A DNA stretch of 64,000 nt from CAMCXT01 sp040403315 (GTDB lineage Bacteria > Bacteroidota > Bacteroidia > M30B66). The DNA lies in the NCBI GenBank assembly GCA_040403315.1, contig JBBAKX010000006.1, forward strand, positions 178,324 through 242,323, read 5' to 3'. Position numbers and translations under genes: made by a program. The notes under the pieces were generated by a model that was given only the letters and a program-made list of their open reading frames with translations, was not told the DNA's origin and made no database searches. Shown piece after piece: positions 53,442 to 62,882 of this stretch (positions within the stretch are counted from its first letter, which is position 1; the number at the start of each line of letters is the position of its first letter).

Positions 53442-54704
53442 TTAAGAAATGATCATTTGAAGTGTATTCCGGCTTTTTTGTTCAACCAAGATTTTGCGGT
53501 TTTCACTGAGTTTTCTAGCCAGTTCATCGGAATAATTCCTGATTGTCACCAATTCACAACCATCGTTGTAAAGAATCTTGTATCGGCGACTTAGAACTTC
53601 AATAAGTTCAGGGAGCTTTCCATTATCGGCATTCACACAGATTGAGAATTTCAAAGCCGAATTTTGCATCAAGTTCACTTTAATTCTTCTTGATGCTAAT
53701 TCTTCGAAAATATCACGCAAATTTTCTTCGATGATGAAAGAAAAATCGCGCGGTGAAATCGAAAGTAAAACTTGATTTTTCTTGAAGATAAAGGTTGGGA
53801 TCGAATTTTTATAATCATCACGACCGATAACAGTTCCTGCCAATTCTGGATTCAAAAACGACTTAACACGCAATGGAATATTCTTATTTTGTAAAGGCTT
53901 GAGTGTTTTCGGATGAATCACGGTTGCTCCAAAAAATGCAAGTTCAATAGCGTCGTAGTAGGAAATCTCCTCCAACAAAACAGCTTCTTGAAAGACTTTA
54001 GGATCGGCATTTAAAACACCTGGTACGTCCTTCCAAATAATTACCTCTTCAGCATTGAGGCAATGTGCAAAAATGGCTGCTGAGTAATCTGAACCTTCGC
54101 GACCTAATGTTGTCGTGAAATTATCTGAAGTTCCACCAATAAATCCTTGCGTTAAAACACAACTTCCTGGATTTCTATCTTGAATTTCGGTAAATATCTG
54201 TTGGATTTTATTGGATGTAAAATCCCAATCTACTTGACCTTCGCGAAATGTTTCATCGGTTCTAATTAAATCACGAGCATCTTGCCAAACCACCGAAAAA
54301 CCGATATGATTTAGATATGCTGCAACAATTCGGGTGCTAAGCATTTCACCAGCTGAAACAATTTGATCATACTCGTAATCATACGATTTGATTTGCTCCT
54401 CCTCTACTGCCCAATATAATTCAGCAAATATGTTTTCTAGATCATCAAAAACAGGGTGATTTTGTGGTAACAATTCAATGGCTATGGAGAAATGAAATGA
54501 TTTTAATTTTTCGATTAGCTGATTGCATTCATCAGATTTTTGAACATATGCATTGCAAATTGCCTCCAATGCGTTGGTAACCTTTCCCATCGCTGAAATT
54601 ACGATGAAAGGTTTTTCAGCCAAATACGCTGAAACAATTGCAGCTACATTTTTAACACCTTCAGCATCCTTTACTGATGCGCCTCCAAACTTAAAAACTA
54701 TCAT
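53442..54704 (-). CDS. lysC: Aspartate kinase (monofunctional, with ACT domains)
   Basis: A 420-residue kinase phosphorylating aspartate in the lysine, threonine and methionine pathway. MIVFKFGGASVKDAEGV is the ATP-site start (KFGG). FTTTLGREGSDYSAAIFA and IWKDVPGVLNADPKV are catalytic-domain signatures. The C-terminal ~120 residues (from about 300) form two ACT-like regulatory folds with NLMQNSALKFSICV, the usual allosteric amino-acid site. No homoserine dehydrogenase is fused. The upstream acetyltransferase overlaps by 4 bases, so both are in one operon. Confidence 0.95.
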   Translation of the reverse strand: MIVFKFGGASVKDAEGVKNVAAIVSAYLAEKPFIVISAMGKVTNALEAICNAYVQKSDECNQLIEKLKSFHFSIAIELLPQNHPVFDDLENIFAELYWAVEEEQIKSYDYEYDQIVSAGEMLSTRIVAAYLNHIGFSVVWQDARDLIRTDETFREGQVDWDFTSNKIQQIFTEIQDRNPGSCVLTQGFIGGTSDNFTTTLGREGSDYSAAIFAHCLNAEEVIIWKDVPGVLNADPKVFQEAVLLEEISYYDAIELAFFGATVIHPKTLKPLQNKNIPLRVKSFLNPELAGTVIGRDDYKNSIPTFIFKKNQVLLSISPRDFSFIIEENLRDIFEELASRRIKVNLMQNSALKFSICVNADNGKLPELIEVLSRRYKILYNDGCELVTIRNYSDELARKLSENRKILVEQKSRNTLQMIIS

Positions 54705-55180
54705 CCTTCGAGTTCTATTTTACCAAGTTGTTCTCGGGTAAATTTACAATTGATCCACGTAGGATCTAGGATTGCTCCGAATTTCTTATAAAATTGAATA
54801 GCAGGTTCATTCCAATCGAGTACTTGCCATTCTAACCGTCCAGCATTTTGGTCTTTGGCAAATTGAATAGACTTTTCAAACAGCAAGCTGCCAATTCCTT
54901 TTGATCGGTGTGTTTCGGTAACAATGATATCCTCAAGAAATATGCATTTACCTTTCCATGTTGAATACTTGGTATAAAGCAGAGAAATTCCAACGACTTC
55001 TTGATTGGAACGCGCAACAAAACATGTGAATATTTTATTCTTGCCAAAACCATCTTCCAAGAGGATTTCAGGTGTGATGATCATTTCTACTGGCGCCTTT
55101 TCATAAGTAGCCAACTCAAAAATCAACCTATGAATATCATTTACATCCGATGGAAGCGCTTCTTCTATTTTGATTGTCAT
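54701..55180 (-). CDS. GNAT acetyltransferase, diamine/spermidine N-acetyltransferase-like
   Basis: A 159-residue GNAT enzyme. The acetyl-CoA binding motif RSKGIGSLLFEKSIQFAKD (R/QxxGxG/A) and the segment GRLEWQVLDWNEPAIQFYKKFGA resemble SAT1-type diamine acetyltransferases. The start at Met 55180 (MTIKIEEALPSDV) is preferred; a TATTTTCG element lies 5-12 bases upstream. Its end overlaps the lysC start by 4 bases. A polyamine or amino-acid substrate is plausible, but the gene order alone cannot decide. Confidence 0.85.
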   Translation of the reverse strand: MTIKIEEALPSDVNDIHRLIFELATYEKAPVEMIITPEILLEDGFGKNKIFTCFVARSNQEVVGISLLYTKYSTWKGKCIFLEDIIVTETHRSKGIGSLLFEKSIQFAKDQNAGRLEWQVLDWNEPAIQFYKKFGAILDPTWINCKFTREQLGKIELEG

Positions 55181-55250
55181 TCGGCGAAAATAGTGAAGAG
55201 GCGGATTCGAAATCAACAGTGTTCATAAGACATTAAAAAATTGGCAAAAA

Positions 55251-55277
55251 AAAAGGTGCAGAACAAGCTGCACCTTT
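55251..55277 (-). terminator. Intrinsic terminator of the AT-hook protein gene
   Basis: AAAGGTGCAG pairs with CTGCACCTTT (10 bp, 6-base loop). On the minus strand it runs into a long T tract, ending the AT-hook gene 20 bases after its stop. Confidence 0.88.
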
Positions 55278-55296
55278 AATGAAATATGTAAAATGA

Positions 55297-56532
55297 TTAG
55301 ATCATATACCCTGCATCATTGGAACCAAGAGCAGCCCAATATGCTTGTCTATCTTTGTCTTTTCGACGACGAAGGATTTTTCCGTCTGCATTCAAACCGT
55401 TAAGTGCTGATTGGATGGCCGTTTTTGCTGAATCTTTTTCTTTGCCTTTAAGATTAAACTCCTTAATTCCAGCTGAAACCATTTCATCTGTGTTAAAGAA
55501 TTTAGCCTCTTTTACGAGAAAAGAAACAATAAATTCACGGTATTGCTCTCTTTTTGGAAGAGTTGGTTCTGCAGCTTTTATAACTTTAGCTGCTTTAACA
55601 ATTTCGACTTTAGCTATTTTTGCAGGCTTAACCACTTTGACCTTTTCAACTTTAACCTTAGCAACTTTTGCTGGTTTTGCAGCTTTAGCAGGTTTAGCAA
55701 CTACAGCAGTTTCAGAAGCTACTTTCGGTTTTCTACCACGTTTACTTTGAACTTTTACAACAGGTGTTGAATCGACAGCTTTAGGCTTGCGACCTCTTTT
55801 GGCACCTGCTGACTTAGCTATAATTGCTGCTGGAGTTGCAGAAACAGCTTTAGGCTTGCGACCTCTTTTTGCTCCTGTTGACTTAACAGCGGTTGATGCC
55901 GCTGGCGTTGCAGAAACAGCTTTAGGCTTGCGACCTCTTTTTGCTCCTGTTGGCTTAGCAGCGGTTATTGCTGCTGGCGTAGCAGATACAGCCTTTGGCT
56001 TGCGACCTCTTTTTGCTCCCGTTGATTTAGCATCTGTTGATGCTACTAAGGTTGAAGTTACAATTTTAGGCTTGCGACCTCTTTTAGCACCTGCTGGTTT
56101 AGCTACAATTGCAATCGCAGAAACAGCTTTAGGCTTGCGACCTCTTTTCTTTGGTTCTGTAGCCACAGGAGTTGTTTTCACTTTAGATGGACGTCCTCTT
56201 CTTTTAGGAGCAGCATCAACAACTAGTTCAGATAAAACTTTTTCAGCAGACGGTTTACGTCCACGTTTCTTACCTGTTTCAGTTTTGACAGAAGCTTCTT
56301 TTCTTGGTCTACCGCGTCTTTTAGCGGGAGATCCTGAAGCGACTTCAGTGAAATTATCGATTACAGAATTAATTTGAGAAGATTTTCTTCCACGATTATC
56401 TGGAGTGCCGCCAATTTTAGAAAGAATAGTTTTAATGTTATTCACTCTTTCTTCTGCAGCTGCTAACTCCTGAGCGTAAAATGAACGAAGTTCGCCCATT
56501 TCATCCGCAGAAAATGCGATGCTTTTTGCCAT
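55297..56532 (-). CDS. AT-hook repeat, histone H1-like DNA-binding protein
   Basis: A 411-residue, highly basic protein. Residues 1-42 look like a coiled coil (MGELRSFYAQELAAAEERV). Residues 45-265 carry ten AT-hooks, two of the RRGRP type and eight of the RGRKP type (mostly AKRGRKPKAV), plus an imperfect NRGRKSS; the spacers are rich in Ala, Thr and Ser. Residues 266-320 are Lys-Ala-Pro-Val rich with PAK repeats, like histone H1 tails. The last ~85 residues (QYREFIVSFLVKEAKFFNTDEMV...) look like a folded winged-helix domain. It likely binds the minor groove of A+T-rich DNA and organises chromosome structure. It has its own terminator and an 887-base upstream gap. Confidence 0.85.
   Translation of the reverse strand: MAKSIAFSADEMGELRSFYAQELAAAEERVNNIKTILSKIGGTPDNRGRKSSQINSVIDNFTEVASGSPAKRRGRPRKEASVKTETGKKRGRKPSAEKVLSELVVDAAPKRRGRPSKVKTTPVATEPKKRGRKPKAVSAIAIVAKPAGAKRGRKPKIVTSTLVASTDAKSTGAKRGRKPKAVSATPAAITAAKPTGAKRGRKPKAVSATPAASTAVKSTGAKRGRKPKAVSATPAAIIAKSAGAKRGRKPKAVDSTPVVKVQSKRGRKPKVASETAVVAKPAKAAKPAKVAKVKVEKVKVVKPAKIAKVEIVKAAKVIKAAEPTLPKREQYREFIVSFLVKEAKFFNTDEMVSAGIKEFNLKGKEKDSAKTAIQSALNGLNADGKILRRRKDKDRQAYWAALGSNDAGYMI
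55784..56148. repeat. In-frame tandem repeat encoding AT-hooks
   Basis: Six copies of a near-identical 17-base block (plus strand GGCTTGCGACCTCTTTT) start at 55784, 55853, 55925, 55997, 56069 and 56132. Spacings are 69, 72, 72, 72 and 63 bases. All are multiples of three, so copy number can change without a frameshift. They encode KRGRKPK hooks. Confidence 0.9.
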
Positions 56533-57419
56533 GATTATTTATTTATTTATGAAGCAAATGTAATACTTATTATTTAATATATCATACATTAATGTAAGAA
56601 TATGATTAGAATAAAATTATATTTAATTATTATTGGCTTGATTATGTGATGTTTATCATTGCTTTTAATTGTTTATTTTCTTCTAAATCAAATGAGAAAA
56701 ATGAATAAATATTTGCATTCAAGGAAACTTTAAAAGCTATAACCTAGAACTTAATGGTTAAATCTTAATTACAAAACTTTCAAACCAATTGAATAATACA
56801 TTCTTAAATCTTTACAAGAACATGGTATATAACTAATATTCATATTGTTAACGATTGTTATATTAGGCATAATAAAAAGTATAATCCAATTTGTTACTTT
56901 CAAAATCTGATTATACATATATATCGCAAATGCAATAAACTTATTGGATGATAAAATTCAGAATACTCTTCTATCTCAGAATCCTTTCATTATGAGAATC
57001 AGAGATTTGGTCCATTAGAATTTAGCTCGTATAAATCTTCATCTCCTGAATTTGATTAAAACTACCCAAAATCGAAATCCAAATACAAAACCACTCTAAC
57101 TTAATCTGTTCTCAACTTGACGCATACAATTCTAATAATGAAAACAATATGTACAATTGGAACCTATCAAATATTTACCAATTCAAATGGAAACTGAGTA
57201 ATATGAAATCTTCATCTTTTTGAAATCTGAATATTTACAATCTTCAAGATTCAATTGATTTGTGCAGTTTTATATTGTTAGAGAAAATCGAAATTTCACA
57301 AATAAACATTACTACAATTTAAGGATAAACAACTACACAGTTATATGTGAACTTAATAATACAAGGTGGTTTGATCTCGATTAAGGTTTTACAAAATACC
57401 CCAATCGCAAAATAATTCT
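56533..57419. other. Long A+T-rich intergenic region
   Basis: 887 bases without a credible gene between the AT-hook gene and the SpoIID gene, the longest such gap in the window. A -7 element TACATTTG (minus strand, 56555-56562) sits 22 bases before the AT-hook start, with no matching -33. I see no strong hairpins, repeats or tRNA-like folds in the rest. Confidence 0.5.
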
Positions 57420-58589
57420 TTAAGGAGAAGTTGTTATTGCATCAATTCGATCGTAAAGAACTGTATTGTATTTTTCGTTAATGATCGTAACATAACGAAA
57501 ATAGAATTTCAATATATCCAAAAAACTTTTGTTTTGTTCGGCCATTTCAATTGCACCTTCTTGGCATAAGCCAACACCGTGACCGTAACCTTTTCCACTG
57601 AAAATAATAGAGTCTGATGCACATTCAAGATCGAACCAAGCTGATCTTAATGAAAACATCGATCTCATTTTGATTGCAGAAATAGCCTTATTACCAAGCT
57701 GAATTTCATCGGGACGAGAACCTGTATGACAAAATTCCACACTTTCGCAAAGTGAATCATTGCTATAATTAGAGGATAAAAATCCTGCTTTAGTTTTAAA
57801 CTCTTCGATTGAAAATTTCTTTTGCCATTCAGCGTGGCGCCCATTTGCACAAAAGGAGTCGCGGGTTACTTCGCAAACTGGAATATCGTTTCGCCAAACA
57901 GATTTCGCTGAGGCAGTCATTCCGCCGCAATTCGAATGAAAAACTGCCTCAGCATAACTATTCAAATCTTGATTTTTCATAACAATTCCATCCGTCGAAG
58001 AAACTGCATCTGTCCAAGGTTGATAATTTGTAAATCCTTTGTACACCTGACAATGTGTTTGATCACATATGCTGTATCCTTCATTGTGGTGCCTACCATC
58101 GTAGTACTTCATATATGTGCGAGAAACAATCGCCATAGTTTCATAAAACGAATGGGGCTTGTTTTTGCCGGCTTCTCCTTTCAAAACTCCAGCTAAATAA
58201 TTTGATTCATCGGTGATGTTAATCAGATTTATTTCTCCTTTGAAAGCAGTAAGTTCTATAATGCCTTTGTAAACTAATTCTTTTAAATCTGGAGAAATAC
58301 AGTCGACTGTAACTGTATGGTTTTCCGGCTGAACGAATTGCAATTTCTTAAATTTACCTAGGTGTTGATTGCCAGCGTCTAAATACAAATCATTTCCCGA
58401 AGCGCTAATTATAAATTCATCGTTCGACTGCAATGTAAATTTCAACTGGTCGGCATTTAGCTGAACCTCGTTACTAGAAGGCAGAATACTTAATTTCTTT
58501 AATTCAGATGCCCTGAATAATCCGATTCTCAAGTTTTGAGCGCCGATTAAATTGCAAGTCAAAATGAATACATATATAATGTATCGCAT
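57420..58589 (-). CDS. SpoIID/LytB domain exported protein
   Basis: A 389-residue exported protein with signal peptide MRYIIYVFILTCNLIGAQ. The C-terminal ~260 residues are a SpoIID/LytB domain: NYLAGVLKGEAGKNKP, SFYETMAIVSRTYMKY, YSICDQTHCQVYKG, YAEAVFHSNCGGMTAS and GKGYGHGVGLCQEGA. SpoIID proteins act as lytic transglycosylases on peptidoglycan lacking stem peptides; the VLKGE glutamate fits the catalytic position. In Bacteroidota the gene commonly lies beside lpxB, as here (67 bases downstream of it). A TAATTTTG element (minus strand, 58594-58601) ends 4 bases before the start. Confidence 0.92.
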   Translation of the reverse strand: MRYIIYVFILTCNLIGAQNLRIGLFRASELKKLSILPSSNEVQLNADQLKFTLQSNDEFIISASGNDLYLDAGNQHLGKFKKLQFVQPENHTVTVDCISPDLKELVYKGIIELTAFKGEINLINITDESNYLAGVLKGEAGKNKPHSFYETMAIVSRTYMKYYDGRHHNEGYSICDQTHCQVYKGFTNYQPWTDAVSSTDGIVMKNQDLNSYAEAVFHSNCGGMTASAKSVWRNDIPVCEVTRDSFCANGRHAEWQKKFSIEEFKTKAGFLSSNYSNDSLCESVEFCHTGSRPDEIQLGNKAISAIKMRSMFSLRSAWFDLECASDSIIFSGKGYGHGVGLCQEGAIEMAEQNKSFLDILKFYFRYVTIINEKYNTVLYDRIDAITTSP

Positions 58590-58656
58590 TTAACAAAATT
58601 ATGCAGCATCAAATTGTTCCTGTGAATTTTTCAATAACCTTATTAACATTAGCAAG

Positions 58657-59763
58657 TTAACGAAGCATCGAAATCATTTTTTCAGCAACCCTCGACGATG
58701 CCCCTGCCCCGCCTGAAATACTCTGTAAATGCTTTAATTTTGACAATACTTGGCGACGTTCCTCAGTTTCATCCATCAGTAATTCAAGTTCAATTCTGAG
58801 CTTATTTGGGGTGAGCTCATGTTGGATCAATTCCTTAACTGCAGGCGAATCCAATATTAAGTTCACCAAGGATATATACTTTACTTTAATTAAACGTTTA
58901 GCTATTTGGTAGGATAAATTACCTCCTTTGTAGCAAACCACTAATGGAACACCAAATAAGCCAGCCTCAAGTGTCGCTGTTCCAGAGGTAACTGCAGCAG
59001 CTTTAGCATTTAATAACAATTGATATGTTTCACCATAAATTATTCTGATTGAATTTGTTCCTGCAATTTCTTCATAAAATGATCTATCGTGTATTGAAAC
59101 ACCAGCAATAACAGGCTCCCAATTGGAATGCGTTGATACTGCTTCAAGCATAATCGGCAACATTTTTCGAATTTCTTGTTTCCTACTTCCAGGTAAAAGC
59201 GCAATCAATTCTTTACTGCCTAATTGATGACGTTCGCGAAATGTATCCACATTTTGAATATCCTTCATGGCATCCAATAAAGGGTGGCCTTCGAAAAAGA
59301 CCTCCATGTCAAATCTTTTATAAAATTCTTGTTCAAACGGCAGTATCACAAACATAGCATCCATATCACGTTTGATTTGATGCACACGATTTTGTTTCCA
59401 AGCCCAAATTTGTGGTGAGATGTAGTAAAAAGTCTTGATTGCTTTGGATTTCGTGAACTTTGCAATTCTTAAATTGAATCCGGGGTAATCTACCAATACA
59501 ACTACATCAGGATTAAAATCTAAAATATCTTTTTTACAAAATTCTAAATTTTTCAAAATCGTAGGCAGATTCGCAATAACTTCAACAAAGCCCATAAATG
59601 CGAGTTCTCGGTAATGCTTGACCAATTCACCGCCCGCAGCTTGCATTTTATCCCCTCCCCAACAACGAAAATTTGCTGATGGATCACGCAAGAAAAGCTC
59701 TTTCATCAAATTTGCTGCATGCAAATCACCTGAAGCTTCTCCAGCAATAACGTAATATTTCAT
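58657..59763 (-). CDS. lpxB: Lipid-A-disaccharide synthase
   Basis: A 368-residue GT19 glycosyltransferase joining UDP-diacylglucosamine and lipid X into the lipid A disaccharide, at the inner membrane. Family marks: MKYYVIAGEASGDLHAANLM, MGFVEVIANLP, FYISPQIWAWKQNRV, LLPGSRKQEIRKMLPIM, TSGTATLEAGLFGVPLVVCYKGG and KYISLVNLIL. It shows the organism makes lipid A-type lipopolysaccharide and, with the LptF/G permease at 32 kb, exports it. Confidence 0.96.
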   Translation of the reverse strand: MKYYVIAGEASGDLHAANLMKELFLRDPSANFRCWGGDKMQAAGGELVKHYRELAFMGFVEVIANLPTILKNLEFCKKDILDFNPDVVVLVDYPGFNLRIAKFTKSKAIKTFYYISPQIWAWKQNRVHQIKRDMDAMFVILPFEQEFYKRFDMEVFFEGHPLLDAMKDIQNVDTFRERHQLGSKELIALLPGSRKQEIRKMLPIMLEAVSTHSNWEPVIAGVSIHDRSFYEEIAGTNSIRIIYGETYQLLLNAKAAAVTSGTATLEAGLFGVPLVVCYKGGNLSYQIAKRLIKVKYISLVNLILDSPAVKELIQHELTPNKLRIELELLMDETEERRQVLSKLKHLQSISGGAGASSRVAEKMISMLR

Positions 59764-59865
59764 AGGCGTAGAGTTGCAAAGAAAATCAAACTAATTCATT
59801 ACACAATTCACACGTGAGTTTTATTCCAACAACACATATTATTTATCCAAACTGCACTATTACGT

Positions 59866-59896
59866 TTTGGTTTTTTAATGTTTTAATGTAGGTTTG
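59866..59896 (+). promoter_or_regulatory. Promoter of the metallohydrolase gene
   Basis: TTTG at 59866-59869, a 19-base spacer and TAGGTTTG at 59889-59896. The predicted transcription start is about 2 bases before ATG 59902, so the mRNA should be nearly leaderless. Confidence 0.7.
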
Positions 59897-59901
59897 AGGT
59901 T

Positions 59902-60663
59902 ATGAAGATAACATTTCTCGGAACTGGAACATCACAGGGAATTCCTGTTATAGCTTGCCGATGCGAAGTGTGTTTATCTTCAAACCCGAAGGATAACCGA
60001 TTGAGGTGTTCGATTTTGGTTGAATTCAATGGGAAAACCATTGTGGTAGATACTGGTCCTGATTTCCGGCAGCAAATGCTACAAAACAAAGTAATGCGTT
60101 TAGATGCAGTGCTTTTTACACATGAGCACAAAGACCATGTTGCTGGATTAGACGACATCAGAGCCTTTAATTATGTCATGAAACGGAACATGGATATTTA
60201 TCTTACTGATGCAGTTGAACAAGCAATCAGAAGAGAATTTTCATACATTTTTGCCGACACAAAGTATCCAGGAATTCCGTTGATTAATCTTCATAGAATT
60301 ACCAATCATCCATTTGAAATATTTAATCAAACAATTTTGCCGATCGAAGTATTGCATTTTAAAATGCCTGTTTTCGGTTACAGAATTAAAGATTTCAGCT
60401 ATATCACAGATGCGAAATCAATCTCCGAAACAGAATTAGAAAAGCTAGCTGGCACTAAAATTTTGGTTATAAATGCATTGCGGAGAGAGACGCATGTTTC
60501 GCATTTCACCCTAAATGAAGCTTTGGAATTACTCGATAGAATTAAACCTCAAAAAGGATACCTCACTCATTTAAGTCACCAAATGGGCAAGCATGAAGAT
60601 GTTATGAAAGAATTACCTTCAAATGTTGAGATTGCCTATGATGGCTTAACATTTGAAATTTAA
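59902..60663 (+). CDS. PhnP-like metallo-beta-lactamase-fold phosphodiesterase
   Basis: A 253-residue MBL-fold hydrolase. It starts MKITFLGTGTSQGIPVIACRCEVC, matching PhnP-type proteins including the CxCxxC zinc-structural motif. VVDTGPDFRQQML follows, then the metal motif FTHEHKDHVAGLDD (HxHxDH), and later YITDAK and YLTHLSHQMGKHED. PhnP opens cyclic ribose phosphates, and related enzymes cleave other phosphodiesters; the substrate here is uncertain. The promoter gives an almost leaderless message. Its stop overlaps that of the convergent secreted protein gene by 4 bases (TTAA). Confidence 0.88.
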   Translation: MKITFLGTGTSQGIPVIACRCEVCLSSNPKDNRLRCSILVEFNGKTIVVDTGPDFRQQMLQNKVMRLDAVLFTHEHKDHVAGLDDIRAFNYVMKRNMDIYLTDAVEQAIRREFSYIFADTKYPGIPLINLHRITNHPFEIFNQTILPIEVLHFKMPVFGYRIKDFSYITDAKSISETELEKLAGTKILVINALRRETHVSHFTLNEALELLDRIKPQKGYLTHLSHQMGKHEDVMKELPSNVEIAYDGLTFEI

Positions 60664-62579
60664 CCGATCAACAATATCTTGCCAGTCATTAAGTGTTTTT
60701 TACCCGATTGATCATAAAAGAACGCGCGGTAAATGTAAATTCCACCAGGAAGGTACTTGCCTGATTTAAGCCCTTTTCCATCCCAACCAACTCGTTTATC
60801 AGAGGTATTGTAAACTTCACCACCCCAACGATCGAAGACGGTCATTGTAAATGTTGAATCGAAAATTCCGGTAACCACTACATTAAAGGTGTCGTTAACA
60901 AAATCCCCATTGGGAGAAAACGCATTCGGAGCATAATAATTCAACATGAAATCTATAGTAATAGGCTTGCTGATAGAATCTTTGCATCCAAAGGCATTCT
61001 CAGCAATAAGTTTCACATCGTAAGTGCCAGAACCTGGGAAAATATAATCAGGCTCGAATTCACTAGATACATCGCCTGAATCAAAATACCAAGTAAACTC
61101 GGTAGCATTTTCACTTTGGTTCAAAAAAGAAACCGTGGGTAAAATTCCTGTTATTGGATTTTCGTCTGGTGAAAATATAAAATCTGCTTCAAGGTTAAAG
61201 CGATAATCAGGAACAGTGAAATCGATTTCATACCGGCAACCAAAACTGTCTCTAACAGCCATCACATAATCACCAGTTAACAAACTATCTACAAAAGTTG
61301 TATCGGTTGCTTGACCTAGAACATCCCAAAAATAAATATAGGGCAACTCGGCTGGCGGAGATGTAAATGGCTCTCCACCCGTGACAATGGCAAAGGCAGA
61401 ACCCAAACCGAAAGAACAAGTATCTGGTAAAACCACCACATCAACATTAAAATTACTATTGTCTTCAACGAAAATCGAATCCGATTGGGTGCATCCATCA
61501 GCATCAATGATGATGATTTCTTGCCATCCAAATGGAAGTCCTGTAGCTGTTGCCGTTGCCTGATTTGCAGGTTGCCAATTGTAGATGAAGGGAGCAGTTC
61601 CTCCAGTAACGTTCGCAGTGGTGGATCCGTTGTTGGTTCTGCAATCTACCGGGGTAAAGTTTGTAGCTATAGTAAATGCATCAATATTGAAAACGACCAA
61701 CTCTGTATCGGCAGCAATATTGCCGCATAAATCTTCAATGAGTCCGGCGCGTCCTAAAGTGTAAACGCCACCAAGGAAAAGCTGTTCATTTAATAAAAAG
61801 GTAAATTCTTTGTCATAAGTTCCTCCATTGGCGCAACCAATGCTAGAAATGGCGCTAATAGCTATTTCTTCGCCTAATGGATTGAGGAGAAAAAAGTCGG
61901 AAGTATTAATTGTTTCGCACTTTATAAATTCTGAAAAATTCAAGGTAATCAAGTTAGATCCACAATTCACTTGATTTTGAAGTGGACTTATACTTGGCGG
62001 GAGAATATCGATGATTCCTGCAGTAGAAAGTGACAAATCGAGGATATATCCACATTGATTTAATCCCGAAAAATTATTTACCAATAGCGCGTAAATCTCA
62101 CCAGCAGCAACTACAATTGTGTTTTCATCTTGTGGATTTGCACCGTTGTTCATCCCAGTAATAGGAGGAAAAAATGAGCCTGAAAAATTACATGCAACTT
62201 CAAGCGTTGGGTCTGTGGCAATATCAGAACAAGAAGCACTCGTTAAATTGAAAAGTGCCCAATCATAATCAGCATTGTCGCAATTGGGAAGGATATTAAA
62301 ACCAAATGTACCAGGCGTTTGAACGGTAATGATATACCAAGCATTGTTGCTTTCACCGCTATTCAAACAAGAAGAAGCATTGTCGATTTCATCAAGGTAA
62401 TTTCCTTCGCCCTCAAACGACAATTGTTGATTGTAATTCAATTCGCAGACAGTAAATCCGCCTAAACAATCACCGTAAGTTGGGGTCGATTGTGTGAAGC
62501 CAAGCAACGGTGCAATAAAAAACAAACAGCACAAAAGCTGAGTGTTCATGATGCGGTTTAAATTTTTCCTCATATCCAT
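60660..62579 (-). CDS. Secreted protein with PKD-like domain and gliding-motility-associated (CHU_C) C-terminus
   Basis: A 639-residue exported protein. The signal segment (LLCCLFFIAPLLGFTQ) starts after Met1 or Met11. An N-terminal beta domain (GGFTVCELNYNQQLSF) recurs in adhesin-like Bacteroidota proteins. A bacterial Ig-like segment lies around 190-300, two repeat modules with TAPFIYNWQP around 305-450, and a PKD domain near 460-540 (FTWYFDSGDVSSEFEPDYIF). The last ~85 residues (YAPNAFSPNGDFVNDTFNV, then DRWGGEVYNT and GGIYIYRAFF) are the gliding-motility-associated C-terminal domain used for type IX secretion. A TAAATTTG element is at 62599-62606. Probable surface adhesin. Confidence 0.9.
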   Translation of the reverse strand: MDMRKNLNRIMNTQLLCCLFFIAPLLGFTQSTPTYGDCLGGFTVCELNYNQQLSFEGEGNYLDEIDNASSCLNSGESNNAWYIITVQTPGTFGFNILPNCDNADYDWALFNLTSASCSDIATDPTLEVACNFSGSFFPPITGMNNGANPQDENTIVVAAGEIYALLVNNFSGLNQCGYILDLSLSTAGIIDILPPSISPLQNQVNCGSNLITLNFSEFIKCETINTSDFFLLNPLGEEIAISAISSIGCANGGTYDKEFTFLLNEQLFLGGVYTLGRAGLIEDLCGNIAADTELVVFNIDAFTIATNFTPVDCRTNNGSTTANVTGGTAPFIYNWQPANQATATATGLPFGWQEIIIIDADGCTQSDSIFVEDNSNFNVDVVVLPDTCSFGLGSAFAIVTGGEPFTSPPAELPYIYFWDVLGQATDTTFVDSLLTGDYVMAVRDSFGCRYEIDFTVPDYRFNLEADFIFSPDENPITGILPTVSFLNQSENATEFTWYFDSGDVSSEFEPDYIFPGSGTYDVKLIAENAFGCKDSISKPITIDFMLNYYAPNAFSPNGDFVNDTFNVVVTGIFDSTFTMTVFDRWGGEVYNTSDKRVGWDGKGLKSGKYLPGGIYIYRAFFYDQSGKKHLMTGKILLIG

Positions 62580-62882
62580 CTTAGGATCTCAAATCAAGCA
62601 AATTTAACTAATATATCCTAACGTAAAACAAAGCTAGTTTAGTTGAACAAACAAGATTCCACAATTTGAAATCTACATTGAGTTTTCGAGCAAAAGCAGA
62701 CATCATAAACATTAAGAATATCAATCAATTGTATTAAAATCTAAAAACCGATTCATCATTTTCAATGTTTACAGTTATCGCTTTCTAATGAAATTTTTCT
62801 TCACTACTAAATTTTATTTGTTTAATGATTAAACCTTAGACTAAGGAAAAATCAAGGAAAAATCTCATGAAGCCGAGTTGAA
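62580..62882. other. Intergenic region between two minus-strand genes
   Basis: 303 A+T-rich bases. On the minus strand it holds TAAATTTG at 62599-62606, with TTTG 22 bases upstream (62629-62632), a plausible promoter for the CHU_C protein. No gene is seen in the rest. Confidence 0.5.

Noticed and set aside
55784..56148. A CRISPR array, because of regularly spaced near-identical blocks
   Set aside because: Spacings are multiples of three, the spacers are similar to each other, the blocks encode AT-hooks in frame, and no cas genes are present.
55787..56377. A long plus-strand reading frame of 196 codons opposite the AT-hook gene
   Set aside because: It mirrors the repeats of the real minus-strand gene, with no start context, and its Ala-Leu-rich protein has no family resemblance.
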